From Clostridia bacterium (GTDB lineage: Bacteria > Bacillota > Clostridia > Oscillospirales > CAG-272), in the NCBI GenBank assembly GCA_017556745.1, contig JAFYMF010000013.1, forward strand, positions 1 through 45,818: a stretch of DNA of 45,818 bases, written 5' to 3'. The position numbers were made by a program, and so were the translations under genes. Position 1 is the stretch's first letter. The number at the start of each line of letters is the position of its first letter. Positions 44,589 to 45,818 of the stretch are shown in pieces. The notes beneath the pieces are model-generated. The model had not been told where the DNA came from. It worked only from the letters and a program-made list of their open reading frames with translations, and made no database searches.

Positions 44589-45644
44589 ATGTCTATTGGA
44601 ACTACAATTAAAAAGCTGCGCCGCGACAGAAATATTACGCAAGAGCAGCTCGCTGAATTGCTCGGTGTATCTACCAACGCTGTTTCCCAATGGGAGTGCG
44701 ATAAGACAGCCCCCGACATTTCGCATCTTCCTGTATTGGCAAATATTTTTGAAGTCAGCGCAGACGTCTTACTTGAAATCGATATTGCCAAAAGCAAAAA
44801 GCAATCTGAAATTAAGGAATTCACAGCCAAGTACGCTGAATTTCACAGCCAAGGAAAAACCGAAGAAAGATTAAATCTTTGCCGTTCAATGCAGAATAAA
44901 TATCCGAACGATGAGACCGTGCGCTACTACTTGATGAGAGTATTACAAAACGGATATATCGACGAAAGCTTTGACGAGATCGTAATGCTCGGCGAACAGC
45001 TCTTGCAATCCACAAATATGGAATACCGAACCGGGGCTATTCGTGGTTTGTGTTTAGCCTATTTGGACAAGGGAGACCGAGCTAAGGCTTTACGGTATGC
45101 GGATATGATACCTCCCGCCGAAGATCTCCACGTTCATGTGCTTGAAGGCAATGAGCTTGTAGAACATTGTCAAAATTATTTTTGGAAGGCTTGCGATCGT
45201 ATGTATCTCTATATGAAATATCTGATTGATTGTAAAGATGCCGGCTATACTCACGAGGAAAAGCATACTATGTTGGAGTCTCTTTACGATATCTTCCATA
45301 TCATCTTTTCGAATCAGGATTTTGGATTTTACAATGATCGTCTAACAAGGATAAGCTTTTTCATGGCACTTGAAAGCGGTAAGGCAGGAAAATTTGAAAG
45401 AGCAATAGATGAACTTGAAAAAATGGTACTATACTGCGACAAATTTAAGAACTTCACAGAAATTGACCATTCATCTTTGTTTGTTAATAAAATCAAATTC
45501 AGCCGAAAAGACATTTCAAAGCACAGCGAGGAAACGCTCGGTCATGCTTACTTGAGATATCTCAATAACAACGATAACGTATTTGCCTCGATAAAGAACG
45601 ACCCTCGTTATACAAACATCAAAGAACGTTTGGTGACATTGTAA
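44589..45644 (+). CDS. XRE-family regulator, paralog of the gene at 20743
   Basis: A 351-residue protein. HTH_3 domain at 1-65 (IKKLRRDRNITQEQLAELLGVSTNAVSQWE), then about 280 residues of helical, TPR-like repeats, ending in SIKNDPRYTNIKERL. Domain order and the end motif match the paralog, though most of the C-terminal part has diverged, so the two probably answer different signals. ATG 44589 follows AAAGGAG. It is a single gene behind its own promoter. No obvious target lies within the window. Confidence 0.8.
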   Translation: MSIGTTIKKLRRDRNITQEQLAELLGVSTNAVSQWECDKTAPDISHLPVLANIFEVSADVLLEIDIAKSKKQSEIKEFTAKYAEFHSQGKTEERLNLCRSMQNKYPNDETVRYYLMRVLQNGYIDESFDEIVMLGEQLLQSTNMEYRTGAIRGLCLAYLDKGDRAKALRYADMIPPAEDLHVHVLEGNELVEHCQNYFWKACDRMYLYMKYLIDCKDAGYTHEEKHTMLESLYDIFHIIFSNQDFGFYNDRLTRISFFMALESGKAGKFERAIDELEKMVLYCDKFKNFTEIDHSSLFVNKIKFSRKDISKHSEETLGHAYLRYLNNNDNVFASIKNDPRYTNIKERLVTL

Positions 45645-45818
45645 TCACTCGCCTGACTCACGATGGATCTCGTTTTTTGTCCACAAAAGCAGTGCTTGTC
45701 AGGAAAAATAGACAGACTTTCGGGGCGCACAACCCAAAGGCTCCCTTTACACAATGGAGGCTCATTACCGCCCGACAGTAAAACTATAAGGTGTAACACA
45801 CTATACCTTGAAGATCAA
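45645..45818. other. Non-coding tail of the window, possible repeat-element fragment
   Basis: No convincing gene. The AAAGGCTCCCTTTACACAA at about 45737-45755, followed by GGAGGCT and CGACAG, resembles the ends of palindromic repeats I recall from gut Clostridia genomes. The copy looks decayed and the window ends soon after, so the call is weak. Confidence 0.25.

Noticed and set aside
45608..45799. 63-codon minus-strand frame at the right edge
   Set aside because: It overlaps the end of the XRE gene, has no ribosome site, and its composition looks like a translated repeat.

Overview
The window looks like chromosomal DNA of an endospore-forming member of the Clostridia, most likely an uncultured gut lineage related to Oscillospirales. 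The pointers are a complete spoIIA operon (spoIIAA, spoIIAB, sigF), a YtvI-type sporulation membrane protein, the DUF512 radical-SAM gene next to der and plsY, an HAAS-like/DUF4097-like pair, and a BlaI / M56-peptidase pair. Codon use and the spacing of -10/-35 boxes are uniform. I see no CRISPR array, rRNA, tRNA, transposase or phage gene.

Layout. 1-11183 (minus): the transcription/translation core rpoB-rpoC-rpsL-rpsG-fusA-tuf, with tuf cut by the window edge. A strong promoter precedes rpoB and another precedes rpsL. 11534-12367 (plus): a TIM-barrel sugar isomerase-like enzyme. 12424-16795 (minus): two separately promoted lipoproteins; the larger is an internal two-fold duplication. 16960-20554 (plus): an ABC-F ATPase and the spoIIA operon. 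20743-21849: an XRE regulator with a helical-repeat C-terminal part, whose paralog sits at 44589-45644. 21941-22591 (minus): trmB. 22719-25213 (plus): HAAS-like membrane protein, DUF4097-like protein, yceD (DUF177) and rpmF. 25390-32201 (plus): an apparent six-gene operon of DUF512, der, plsY and then three metabolic genes (PHP-domain protein, long SDR dehydrogenase, alkaline-phosphatase-fold protein). 32260-33824: a ribbon-helix-helix regulator, a broken SLOG-type gene, a LURP-one protein and a cyclophilin. 33962-36031: ytvI, overlapped convergently by a GME-fold (DUF6873-like) gene, and rpmB. 36160-38413 (minus): cupin-HTH regulator and acyl-CoA synthetase. 38603-40872 (plus): CPA2 antiporter, a GDSL-hydrolase remnant and rubrerythrin. 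41014-44364: the BlaI/M56 sensor pair with two operators.

Most of the window is housekeeping and regulation. No obviously new defence or mobile system is visible. The best leads are the duplicated propeller-like lipoprotein, the BlaI/M56 receptor with a roughly 680-residue ectodomain of unknown ligand, the PHP/SDR/phosphatase trio riding on der-plsY, the palindrome-rich spoIIA control region, and two small genes that each keep both ends of a larger family while lacking the middle.

Starts were often moved inward from the longest reading frame to fit a Shine-Dalgarno sequence. Family names come from recognised motifs, not from a database search.
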